Assembly: GCA_903898975.1 (NCBI GenBank)
Contig: CAIUHT010000691.1
Location: 1 to 5,117 of the forward strand
Origin: an uncultured Planctomycetaceae bacterium
GTDB lineage: Bacteria > Planctomycetota > Planctomycetia > Planctomycetales > Planctomycetaceae
Length of the DNA stretch: 5,117 nucleotides
Direction of reading: 5' to 3'
Shown in pieces: positions 1 to 5,117 of this stretch; within the stretch, counting starts at the first letter, position 1, and each line of letters opens with the position of its first letter. The notes under the pieces are model-generated. The model did not search any database and was not told the origin of the DNA. It saw only the letters and a program-made list of their open reading frames with translations. The position numbers were made by a program, and so were the translations under genes.

Positions 1-1
1 C

Positions 2-952
2 TTGCTGCTGCTGAGCCTGCTGCTGATGGCGGTCGGTACCATGACGATCGCGGTGCGGGCCGACCTCAGTCCCGCTCCGTTGACCGACGGACAACGCCGA
101 CGGCTGGTCTTTTTGTGCGAGGCGTTTTTGGCGCTGGTCTTCTGGCAGCTGCGCAACTTGTTCCCCGATCTGTTTCAGCGGTTCGCGGCGTACTGGCCCG
201 TGACAGTGATGGGGCTCTCGTTCGCCGGGCTGGGGATTGCGGAGTACTGCCGTCGTCGGAATCAACCGATCCTGGCGGAACCGCTGGAGCAGACCGCTCT
301 GGCCCTGCCATTGCTGCCGTTGCTGGGTTCCTGGCTCTCCCCCTCGGCGGGAGCGAGCGGCGTGGCACTGCTGTTGGGTGGGCTGCTGTACGGGGTGCTG
401 TCGCAGCGCCGGGGCTCGCTCTGGCTGGCCTTCGCCGCCCTGGTCACCACCACGGGGGCGATCTGGATCCCCCTGGCCGAGCTTGACGCCTGCTCCCCCT
501 GGCGGCATCCGCAGTTGTGGCTCATTCCTCCCGCGCTCGGCCTGCTGCTGGCGGGCTGGCTGCATCGCGACCAACTGACGGCAGAGCAGGCGGGCTTACT
601 CCGTTACATCGGAGCGATCACCATCTACCTCTCTTCGACCTTCGACATCTTCCTGAACGGTCTTGCGAAAGAACCCTGGCTGGTGCTCGTGCTGTGCGGG
701 CTGTCCATCGCGGGCATGCTGCTGGGCATGCTGATGCGGGTCCGCGGGTTCCTGTTCCTGGGACTGGGCTTCCTGCTGTTGTCACTCACCAGCATGGTGT
801 GGCACGCGGCGGTCAATCTCCACCAGACCTGGACCGTCTGGCTCGCCGTGGTGCTGCTGGGCGTCGCCGTCCTCGCTCTCTTCGCCCTCTTCGAACGCCG
901 ACGAGCCCAAGTCCAAGCCCTCCTCCGCGATCTCCGCGACTGGTCGGTCTAA
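2..952 (+). CDS. Polytopic membrane protein, C-terminal part (5' end outside window)
   Basis: The reading frame is open from the first bases, and the first codons (TTG then CTG repeats) encode the middle of a hydrophobic segment. The gene therefore very probably begins upstream, and 316 residues of its C-terminal part are seen. They contain about ten hydrophobic segments, roughly at residues 1-19, 35-50, 66-82, 97-110, 116-133, 139-158, 170-188, 203-220, 227-246, 250-270 and 278-298, with short Arg-rich loops such as RRR and RVR. The tail is charged (ERRRAQ...LLRDLRDWSV) and probably cytoplasmic. The stretch with RYIGAITIYLSST, then RVRGFLFLGLGF and MVWHA, resembles from memory the C-terminus of large multi-pass proteins of unknown function in Planctomycetes. 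No catalytic motif is visible and no function is proposed. GC content is high, like the following gene. It ends with TAA at 950-952; no terminator hairpin with a T-run follows. Confidence 0.8.
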   Translation: MLLLSLLLMAVGTMTIAVRADLSPAPLTDGQRRRLVFLCEAFLALVFWQLRNLFPDLFQRFAAYWPVTVMGLSFAGLGIAEYCRRRNQPILAEPLEQTALALPLLPLLGSWLSPSAGASGVALLLGGLLYGVLSQRRGSLWLAFAALVTTTGAIWIPLAELDACSPWRHPQLWLIPPALGLLLAGWLHRDQLTAEQAGLLRYIGAITIYLSSTFDIFLNGLAKEPWLVLVLCGLSIAGMLLGMLMRVRGFLFLGLGFLLLSLTSMVWHAAVNLHQTWTVWLAVVLLGVAVLALFALFERRRAQVQALLRDLRDWSV

Positions 953-1142
953 AGGCGACGGAACGCTGGTGCGGGTGGGGGGACCGAAATGCCGGGAACA
1001 TGCGCCACACATCGCGTGGCCGTAGTCTGTGCCACTCCCATTGCCTGCACCGCAGGAATGGGGAATGATACGCCTGCTGGTTGCCAAGCCGATGCCGGGC
1101 CTTGGCAGCCCGTCACCAATTCACTTTCGGGACTTCCGCTGC

Positions 1143-1147
1143 AGGGA
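1143..1147 (+). promoter_or_regulatory. Candidate ribosome binding site for the ATG at 1155
   Basis: AGGGA lies seven bases before ATG 1155 and is the main reason for choosing this start for the oxidoreductase. A competing AGGA at 1054-1057 lies seven bases before ATG 1065. Planctomycetes often use weak Shine-Dalgarno sites, so the choice is not secure. GTG 1341 remains attractive because it puts the twin-arginine motif at the very N-terminus. Confidence 0.35.
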
Positions 1148-1154
1148 CCTGTCC

Positions 1155-2630
1155 ATGCCCCCCCGTGACCAAGAGTCGGCTCGTAAGCTCGTTCGCCCCG
1201 CAGAGGATGTCGCGCCGGGCGAACTGCCTCGGAGCGATTTCGCCGCCGCCGCTGCTAAGCACGCGCCGCCGGTCACCCATGACTCGCCCGCCCGACGTCA
1301 GGCCCGCAATGATCAGTCAGGGGGTCTGGCTGGTCGGTCGGTGACCCGGCGGCAGGCGCTGGCGGGGCTTGCTGCGGCTGGAGCGCTGGGCTTTCCCACC
1401 ATCATCCCGGCCAGTGCGCTGGGGCGGAATGGGGCGGTGGCCCCCAGCGAGAAGATCAACCTGGGGGTCATTGGCATCGGCCCGCGTTGCACCTATGTGC
1501 TCACGTCGATGCTCGGCCTGCCCGATGTGCGGTGCGTGGCGATCGCCGACGTGCAGCAGAGTCGACGCGAGGCGGGCAAGGCCCTGGTCGACAAGCTGCA
1601 GGGGAACGCCGACTGCGTGCTCTACCGCGACCTGCGACAACTGCTGGACCGCTCCGACATTGATGCCGTGATTGTTGCCACGGGTGATCGCTGGCACACC
1701 CCGGCGTCGATCCTCGCCGCCGAGGCGGGCAAAGACATCTACTGCGAAAAGCCGTGCGGTCTCTCGATCGAAAACGTCCAGCGGCTCGCCGCAACCATTC
1801 GCAAGACGGGCCGGATCTTTCAGGCGGGGACGCAACGCCGGAGCGTCGCCCAGTTTCAGACGGCCATCGAACTGGCCCGCTCGGGTCAGCTGGGGCAACT
1901 CGAGACCCTGTACGCCTCGGTCTACATGCCCGAGCTGGGGAACTCTTGGCTCCCGGGAGAGCCGACCCCGCCGGCCGAGGTGTGCGACTGGAACCTCTGG
2001 CTGGGGCCCGCCCCCTGGCGGCCGTACAACTCGGCGTATGTCGCCGGGAAATGGCGGGGGCAGTTCGACTTCGAATCGGGAGCCCGCCTGCTCGATTGGG
2101 GCGCCCACACCGTGGATCTCTGCCAATGGGCCAACAGTGCCGATGGCACCACCCCGGTCGAGTTCGTCCCCGCGCCCACAGGCATCACCTGCCGGTATGC
2201 GAACGGGGTCAAGCTGGTCCTCGACTTCCTCAAGACCCCCTTCGGCGATCGTGGCCCCAACTGGAACACCAAGCTCGGGCTGTGCCCGGTCCGATTCGTC
2301 GGCAGCGAGGGCTCGGTCGAGGTGGGGGACGATGGCATTGAGGTCAAGCGGGGCGGGGTGGTGCAGCCCAGCGAGAAGATCACCAAGTCCCGCGGCATTG
2401 ACGCCCAGACGCACGCCCGCAACTTCTTCGACTGTGTGAAGTCGCGCCAGCCGACGATCACCAACGCCGAAATCATGCGGCAATCGCACATCACCAACTT
2501 CGCCGCATCGTTCGCATGGATCCTGGGCCGGCCCCTCCGGTACGACCCGGCGCAGGATGAATTCCTCGGCGACGCCGAGGCCAACTCCCTCCGCTCGCGC
2601 CCTGAACGAGACTGCTGGGCCTCGGCCTGA
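1155..2630 (+). CDS. Gfo/Idh/MocA family oxidoreductase with Tat signal
   Basis: NAD(P)-dependent oxidoreductase, probably acting on a sugar or sugar derivative outside the cytoplasm; the substrate cannot be read from sequence. Numbered from the ATG at 1155 (491 aa): twin-arginine motif TRRQAL (RR at 65-66), a hydrophobic Ala/Gly/Leu segment and PTIIPASALG; Rossmann loop GVIGIGPRC at 104-112; ATGDRWH; the family EKP motif at 198-200 (Lys199 presumed catalytic); and D314-W-G-A-H318-T-V-D321, the usual active-site His/Asp region. The C-terminus (FLGDAEAN.LRSR) looks complete. The start is ambiguous. ATG 1155 has AGGGA seven bases upstream. ATG 1065 has AGGA at good spacing. GTG 1341 would put RR at residues 3-4 and give 429 aa, the usual form of this family, but has a weaker ribosome site. 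GTG 1029 is possible but unlikely. Part of this gene (1844-1924) is repeated at the window end. Confidence 0.9.
   Translation: MPPRDQESARKLVRPAEDVAPGELPRSDFAAAAAKHAPPVTHDSPARRQARNDQSGGLAGRSVTRRQALAGLAAAGALGFPTIIPASALGRNGAVAPSEKINLGVIGIGPRCTYVLTSMLGLPDVRCVAIADVQQSRREAGKALVDKLQGNADCVLYRDLRQLLDRSDIDAVIVATGDRWHTPASILAAEAGKDIYCEKPCGLSIENVQRLAATIRKTGRIFQAGTQRRSVAQFQTAIELARSGQLGQLETLYASVYMPELGNSWLPGEPTPPAEVCDWNLWLGPAPWRPYNSAYVAGKWRGQFDFESGARLLDWGAHTVDLCQWANSADGTTPVEFVPAPTGITCRYANGVKLVLDFLKTPFGDRGPNWNTKLGLCPVRFVGSEGSVEVGDDGIEVKRGGVVQPSEKITKSRGIDAQTHARNFFDCVKSRQPTITNAEIMRQSHITNFAASFAWILGRPLRYDPAQDEFLGDAEANSLRSRPERDCWASA
1844..1924 (+). repeat. Direct repeat, left copy (inside oxidoreductase gene)
   Basis: These 81 bases recur at 5037-5117 in the same orientation, offset by 3193 bp, with two mismatches (1862 G versus T, 1874 G versus A). 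Both mismatches are at third codon positions and silent (Thr ACG/ACT, Leu CTG/CTA). The segment encodes about residues 231-257 of the oxidoreductase, just after the Rossmann domain. The left edge is seen directly: upstream of 1844 the two sequences no longer align well. The right edge cannot be placed because the second copy runs off the window. Confidence 0.97.
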
Positions 2631-3055
2631 GCCCCCAGGGCACCGCTGTCAGCGATCGCGATCGCCGACTGTGGTTGGGCGGGGCAGAACCGCGTGTGCC
2701 GGCCACCGCATCCAGCGACCGACATGTCCGAATGCTGTGGCGACCTGCTGGCTGGCGCTGCGCTTGAATTCCGTTGCTGGCTGCCAACGGGCAGTCTCAA
2801 TCGACCACCAGCGACCGAGTAAAGTGACTTTTTCCACCCCGGTCGATGCCGATCTCCCAAACCGAGCCAGCACGCCGTCCCAAAGAAAATCGCCACTCCG
2901 TCATACCGTGATCTCACAATCCCCATTGACCCTTTCTGATAGTCCGAAGAATCAAAAACCTGGCAAAACCCACGAACGAATCGCTTGACAAAATAGCCCG
3001 GCCGATATACAAAGGGTCAGTCGGCTACAATTGCACCATTTGCCCGGATCCCATC
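2631..3055. other. Non-coding 425-bp interval spanning the compositional boundary
   Basis: No convincing gene is present. The open frame across 2557-2988 starts inside the oxidoreductase gene and shows no recognisable protein pattern. By hand count GC is 36/60 at 2761-2820, 34/60 at 2821-2880 and 28/60 at 2881-2940, so the change from host-like to lower GC falls at about 2870. That is the likely left edge of the restriction-modification module. Just after the oxidoreductase stop there is a perfect 14-bp palindrome at 2652-2665 made of two overlapping GCGATCGC units. The 3' end (2985-3031) holds promoter-like elements for the methyltransferase. No insertion sequence, tRNA or classical rho-independent terminator was seen. 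Confidence 0.6.
2985..3013 (+). promoter_or_regulatory. Sigma70-like promoter for the methyltransferase gene
   Basis: A perfect -35 hexamer TTGACA (2985-2990) is followed after 17 bases by TACAAA (3008-3013), a 4/6 match to the -10 consensus. The alternative -10 TATACA (3006-3011) would leave a 15-base spacer. A better -10-like hexamer, TACAAT (3026-3031), lies further down but has no matching -35 at normal spacing; it could serve a second start site. The methyltransferase ATG follows at 3056. A short inverted repeat, GCCGA (3001-3005) and TCGGC (3021-3025), brackets the -10 region. It may be an operator, but the arms are only five bases. Confidence 0.55.
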
Positions 3056-3982
3056 ATGCTACGCACCCGAAAGGCTGCTGCGAACTCGATTCCGACGGCC
3101 AGACCCTATCAAGGTCCGCCCACGAATCACGTTATGAATCTCGGTGATGCCCGACAACTGGACTGGATTCCCTCAGAGAGTGTCCATCTCGTCGTTACTT
3201 CACCGCCTTATTTCAACCTAAAACGATACAACGAGTCAGAGGGGCAGTTAGGCCACCTTGACGACTACGAGGGATTCCACAATGAGCTAGACAAAGTCTG
3301 GCAACATTGTTTTCGCGCTCTTGTTCCGGGCGGACGCCTCGTTTGTAATGTAGGTGACGTCTGTGTAGCCCGCCGAAAGAACAATGGCCGACACTTGGTA
3401 CTACCGCTGCATGCCGATATCAGCATTCGCACCCGCCAACTCGGCTTCGACTATTTGACACCCATTCTGTGGCACAAAATCGCCAATGCCCAATTCGAGG
3501 CCACAGGTAACGGCGGGGGATTTCTTGGCAAACCCTACGAGCCGAATGCAATAGTAAAAAATGACGTTGAGTACATCCTTATGCTAAGGAAGCCCGGGGG
3601 ATACCGAAAGCCCACTGACGAACAACGCGCAACTTCACGACTCTCAAAACAGGAACAGTCAGAGTGGTTTCAACCAATTTGGACAGGCTTGACCGGCGCT
3701 TCTACAAAGACTCATCCGGCTCCCTACCCAATCGAACTTGCTTATCGGCTGATCCGAATGTTCTCTTTTACAGGAGACACAGTTCTGGATCCATTCAATG
3801 GAACAGCCACCACCTCGCTTGCTGCGTATAAAGCCAACCGTAACAGTATTGGAAATGAGCTAGATCCTGAGTACTTTGAAATCGGTCGCCGGCGGCTTCG
3901 GTCCGAGTTCTCAACCCCTAGTATTTTTGACGAAAAGCCTACAATGGAGATCAGGAAAAACGGCTCGTGTATGCGTCGCTAA
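3056..3982 (+). CDS. Beta-class DNA methyltransferase (N4-cytosine or N6-adenine) of a type II R-M system
   Basis: Transfers a methyl group from S-adenosylmethionine to an exocyclic amino group in DNA, protecting sites from the partner nuclease. The 308-residue protein has the beta-class motif order. The catalytic motif IV, TSPPY, is at 48-52. PGGRLVCNVGD follows at 91-101. Motif X-like H-PAPYPIELAYRLI starts at about 220. The AdoMet-binding motif I, DPFNGT, is at 245-250, and a motif II acidic residue lies in GNELDPEY (Glu268). The region of about 140-215 between the catalytic and AdoMet halves should contain the target-recognition part. SPPY favours N4-methylcytosine but also occurs in some N6-adenine enzymes. 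Length is normal and the gene looks intact. The ATG at 3056 has only a weak upstream CGGA; ATG 3134 is an alternative. GC is clearly lower than in the upstream genes (26/60 at 3181-3240). The 3' end overlaps the convergent endonuclease gene. Confidence 0.92.
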   Translation: MLRTRKAAANSIPTARPYQGPPTNHVMNLGDARQLDWIPSESVHLVVTSPPYFNLKRYNESEGQLGHLDDYEGFHNELDKVWQHCFRALVPGGRLVCNVGDVCVARRKNNGRHLVLPLHADISIRTRQLGFDYLTPILWHKIANAQFEATGNGGGFLGKPYEPNAIVKNDVEYILMLRKPGGYRKPTDEQRATSRLSKQEQSEWFQPIWTGLTGASTKTHPAPYPIELAYRLIRMFSFTGDTVLDPFNGTATTSLAAYKANRNSIGNELDPEYFEIGRRRLRSEFSTPSIFDEKPTMEIRKNGSCMRR

Positions 3983-4799
3983 TCATTTTAAGAAACATCT
4001 CATAGTGGTGAGGTGATCCCGGTTCCGGCGCCGGAGGGTCCAAGTGAAGGCGGCACTCACCAAGATTATCGCAGTCGATCACAATGACTGCGAATGCATC
4101 GAATCCAACTCCCTTTCCGTCTTTCCGCATCGTGAGGCCCTTCAAGTGATTGATTATACCCTCAGCGGCTGCCGGTTGGCGGTGTGCTGTCATGATTAAC
4201 GGCCCCCGCGCTTTCGCTTGTCTTGTGGGCGACGCGTACTCTCTTGATATGTTTACAACCACTATTCCACATGAAATTGCGCCCGGAATCCCCTGATGCA
4301 CGATTTCATGAGATGAGGAGAGTTCGTCGAAAATTCTTGGCTTGGTTTTGGAGTGTTCGGTCATACACTGCTTTGCCTCGCAGGCCAAACGAATCTTATC
4401 CATAGAGACTCGTCGCGGACTTCTCGTATCAGAAACAAGGACCGGATCTGTCGCTTCCCCGATTGCCAGGTCGAGCGTCTTGGTTTTGTTGTTCGGAAAA
4501 AGTGCGTTGGCATTAATTCCCCACGCGACTATGTTTTTCTCTACATGTTCTCTCAGTAACGAGCAGCAGGAAAGGATGTCGTCAAGAACGAACTCGCAAA
4601 GACGCTGTGAGTGTGCATCGGAACGAGGATGATAACGAAACACACGTCTCCCGAATTTGTTGTCATTAGCTATATGAGTCGACATCCACTTTGTGAACCG
4701 GATCGGCGTTTTCAATTGGTTCGCTGATTTGTCGAACATTTGAGAGACCGTAGGAGTCAGTCTGCCAGAGACACGGAACTGTCTGGTCGATTTCGGCAC
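3951..4799 (-). CDS. Probable PD-(D/E)XK type II restriction endonuclease
   Basis: Likely the cutting partner of the adjacent methyltransferase. The 282-residue protein has a PD-(D/E)XK-like constellation: Asp110 in KTLDLAIG, then Glu141-Ala-Lys143 in RLACEAKQCMTEH, with a hydrophobic strand (GIVVVNIS, 178-185) further on. Other distinctive patches are PRIFDELSSSHEIVH (154-168), HRQPAAAEGIINHLKGL, GFDAF (232-236) and a C-terminal PPAPEPGSPHHYEMF. I recognise no named enzyme. Assignment as an endonuclease rests on the catalytic pattern plus the convergent position beside a methyltransferase. The start is GTG at 4799; no good Shine-Dalgarno lies at proper spacing, and ATG 4739 is the next candidate. 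Inefficient initiation would suit a toxic nuclease. The stop TGA (3953-3951) lies inside the methyltransferase gene, a 32-bp tail-to-tail overlap. GC is about 48% where counted (29/60 at 4381-4440). It could instead be another nuclease-fold protein. Confidence 0.75.
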   Translation of the reverse strand: MPKSTRQFRVSGRLTPTVSQMFDKSANQLKTPIRFTKWMSTHIANDNKFGRRVFRYHPRSDAHSQRLCEFVLDDILSCCSLLREHVEKNIVAWGINANALFPNNKTKTLDLAIGEATDPVLVSDTRSPRRVSMDKIRLACEAKQCMTEHSKTKPRIFDELSSSHEIVHQGIPGAISCGIVVVNISREYASPTRQAKARGPLIMTAHRQPAAAEGIINHLKGLTMRKDGKGVGFDAFAVIVIDCDNLGECRLHLDPPAPEPGSPHHYEMFLKMISDAYTSRFS

Positions 4800-5036
4800 A
4801 CCCCAATTCTCGTGTTTCCTTAAATGGATATCCTCGATCGAATCGTTATCTCCTCTATGTTCGTTATTGCCGGCTCGGATTTGGGCGCTATTCGTCGAAG
4901 GTTTCTAACAGGCAAGTGCTCACGCGCTCACTAAGGGGCTTAAGGACTCTATGCTTTTCGATTGGCTTGTTTCATTGGTTTCGACCTGTTCTACGCTCCT
5001 GCTGCCTGCGAACGGCTGAATTGCAGGAGCGCTCTC
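4800..5036. other. Non-coding interval upstream of the endonuclease, up to the right repeat
   Basis: This 237-bp stretch separates the endonuclease start (minus strand) from the duplicated oxidoreductase fragment. It should hold the endonuclease promoter, but reading the minus strand I found no good -35/-10 pair. The best is TTGCCT followed after 17 bases by AATAGC, which is weak. GC is 28/60 at 4921-4980 and 37/60 at 4981-5040, so composition returns towards the host value at about 4985-5037. No controller-protein gene or other small gene was recognised. Confidence 0.5.
4994..5031. repeat. Perfect 9-bp inverted repeat at the right module edge
   Basis: CGCTCCTGC (4994-5002) and GCAGGAGCG (5023-5031) are exact reverse complements separated by 20 bases. 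As RNA on either strand this would form a GC-rich hairpin. It ends six bases before the duplicated oxidoreductase segment begins at 5037. No T-run follows on the plus strand, so a rho-independent terminator in that direction is not supported. It could be a structural mark of the junction or a rearrangement scar. Confidence 0.7.
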
Positions 5037-5117
5037 CGTCGCCCAGTTTCAGACTGCCATCGAACTAGCCCGCTCGGGTCAGCTGGGGCAACTCGAGACC
5101 CTGTACGCCTCGGTCTA
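5037..5117 (+). pseudogene. 5'-truncated duplicate fragment of the Gfo/Idh/MocA oxidoreductase gene (continues past window)
   Basis: This is the right copy of the direct repeat, 79/81 identical to 1844-1924, with only two silent differences; the last 50 bases (5068-5117) match exactly. It encodes the same peptide as about residues 231-257 of the oxidoreductase. The N-terminal 230 residues, including the Tat signal, the Rossmann loop and EKP, are missing. In the coding frame a TGA stop lies at 5017-5019, and no ATG, GTG or TTG occurs between it and the window end, so this copy cannot begin a normal protein here. At the junction the matching serine codon differs (AGC versus TCC, sharing only the last base), which places the breakpoint at about 5036/5037. 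Whether it continues to the gene's 3' end is unknown. It may be a true duplication or an assembly join. Confidence 0.85.

Larger units (their letters stand above)
2880..5036. mobile_element. Putative acquired restriction-modification module
   Basis: The interval holds the methyltransferase, the putative endonuclease and their flanking control regions. Three observations support acquisition as a unit: lower GC than the upstream genes (43-48% in counted lines versus 70% at 1861-1920), direct repetition of a piece of the upstream host gene on its far side, and the self-contained R-M gene pair. The edges are estimated from composition (left, about 2870) and from the start of the repeat (right, 5037). 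No transposase, integrase or short target-site duplication is visible, so the mechanism is inferred only. Confidence 0.4.

Noticed and set aside
1041..1069. TTGCCT-N17-AATGAT as a promoter for the oxidoreductase
   Set aside because: Each hexamer matches consensus at only 4/6 positions; too weak to annotate, though it would fit a start at 1155.
1317..2489. Long minus-strand open frame of 390 codons opposite the oxidoreductase
   Set aside because: GC-rich shadow frame; the plus strand carries clear Gfo/Idh/MocA motifs and the minus-strand translation shows no recognisable domain.
2615..2638. CTGGG...CCCAG stem around the oxidoreductase stop as a terminator
   Set aside because: Only five base pairs, overlapping the coding end, with no following T-run.
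2652..2665. 14-bp palindrome of two overlapping GCGATCGC units
   Set aside because: Real palindrome, but a single occurrence in GC-rich DNA with no partner site; no function can be argued.
1922..2926. Minus-strand open frame of 334 codons overlapping the oxidoreductase 3' half and the intergenic region
   Set aside because: Low-complexity Arg/Ser/Pro-rich translation typical of antisense to GC-rich coding DNA; no motifs.
2557..2988. Plus-strand open frame of 143 codons across the intergenic interval
   Set aside because: Starts inside the oxidoreductase gene out of frame, spans the compositional boundary and ends on the -35 element; no domain pattern.
3046..3051. GGATCC just before the methyltransferase start as a possible R-M self-recognition site
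   Set aside because: GGATCC also occurs at 465, 2518 and 3787; a six-base palindrome alone does not indicate specificity.
4024..4035. Perfect 12-bp palindrome TCCGGCGCCGGA
   Set aside because: Lies inside the endonuclease coding sequence in the Pro/Ala-rich segment and is explained by codon choice.
4342..4632. Plus-strand open frames opposite the endonuclease gene
   Set aside because: Antisense to the better-supported 282-residue protein, whose catalytic motif lies on the minus strand here.
2631..5036. CRISPR array, tRNA, transposase or integrase near the module
   Set aside because: Looked for and not found: no regular repeats, no cloverleaf-like sequence and no transposase or recombinase motifs on either strand.

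Overview
The window looks like a piece of a high-GC planctomycete genome (or metagenome contig) interrupted by a lower-GC restriction-modification (R-M) module. The planctomycete assignment rests on two genes. One is the C-terminal part of a large polytopic membrane protein, whose pattern I associate from memory with Planctomycetes. The other is a Tat-signal Gfo/Idh/MocA oxidoreductase of the 'GVIGIGPRC ... TGDRWH ... EKPCG' type that is abundant there. No rRNA, tRNA or other phylogenetic marker is present, so this is inference.

Layout: 1-952 (+) is the 3' part of the membrane protein gene. 953-1154 is a short gap. About 1155-2630 (+) is the Gfo/Idh/MocA oxidoreductase, whose start is uncertain. 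2631-3055 is non-coding; its composition falls from about 60% to about 47% GC and it carries a sigma70-like promoter just before the next gene. 3056-3982 (+) is a beta-class DNA methyltransferase with a TSPPY catalytic motif. 3951-4799 (-) is a protein with a D-x30-E-A-K constellation, probably the cognate PD-(D/E)XK restriction endonuclease, overlapping the methyltransferase tail to tail by 32 bp. 4800-5036 is non-coding and ends in a perfect 9-bp inverted repeat. 5037-5117 is a truncated second copy of part of the oxidoreductase gene (79/81 bases identical to 1844-1924), running off the window end.

The methyltransferase and putative endonuclease form a compact two-gene type II R-M system, with no controller (C) protein gene visible. 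The most notable point is the architecture: this foreign-looking module lies between an intact oxidoreductase gene and a 5'-truncated, 97.5% identical piece of that gene, in direct orientation. That is what is expected if the module arrived with a long target duplication or by single-crossover integration. An assembly chimera cannot be excluded, because the repeat is at the very end of the sequence. The first two genes are ordinary chromosomal genes with no evident functional link to the R-M module.
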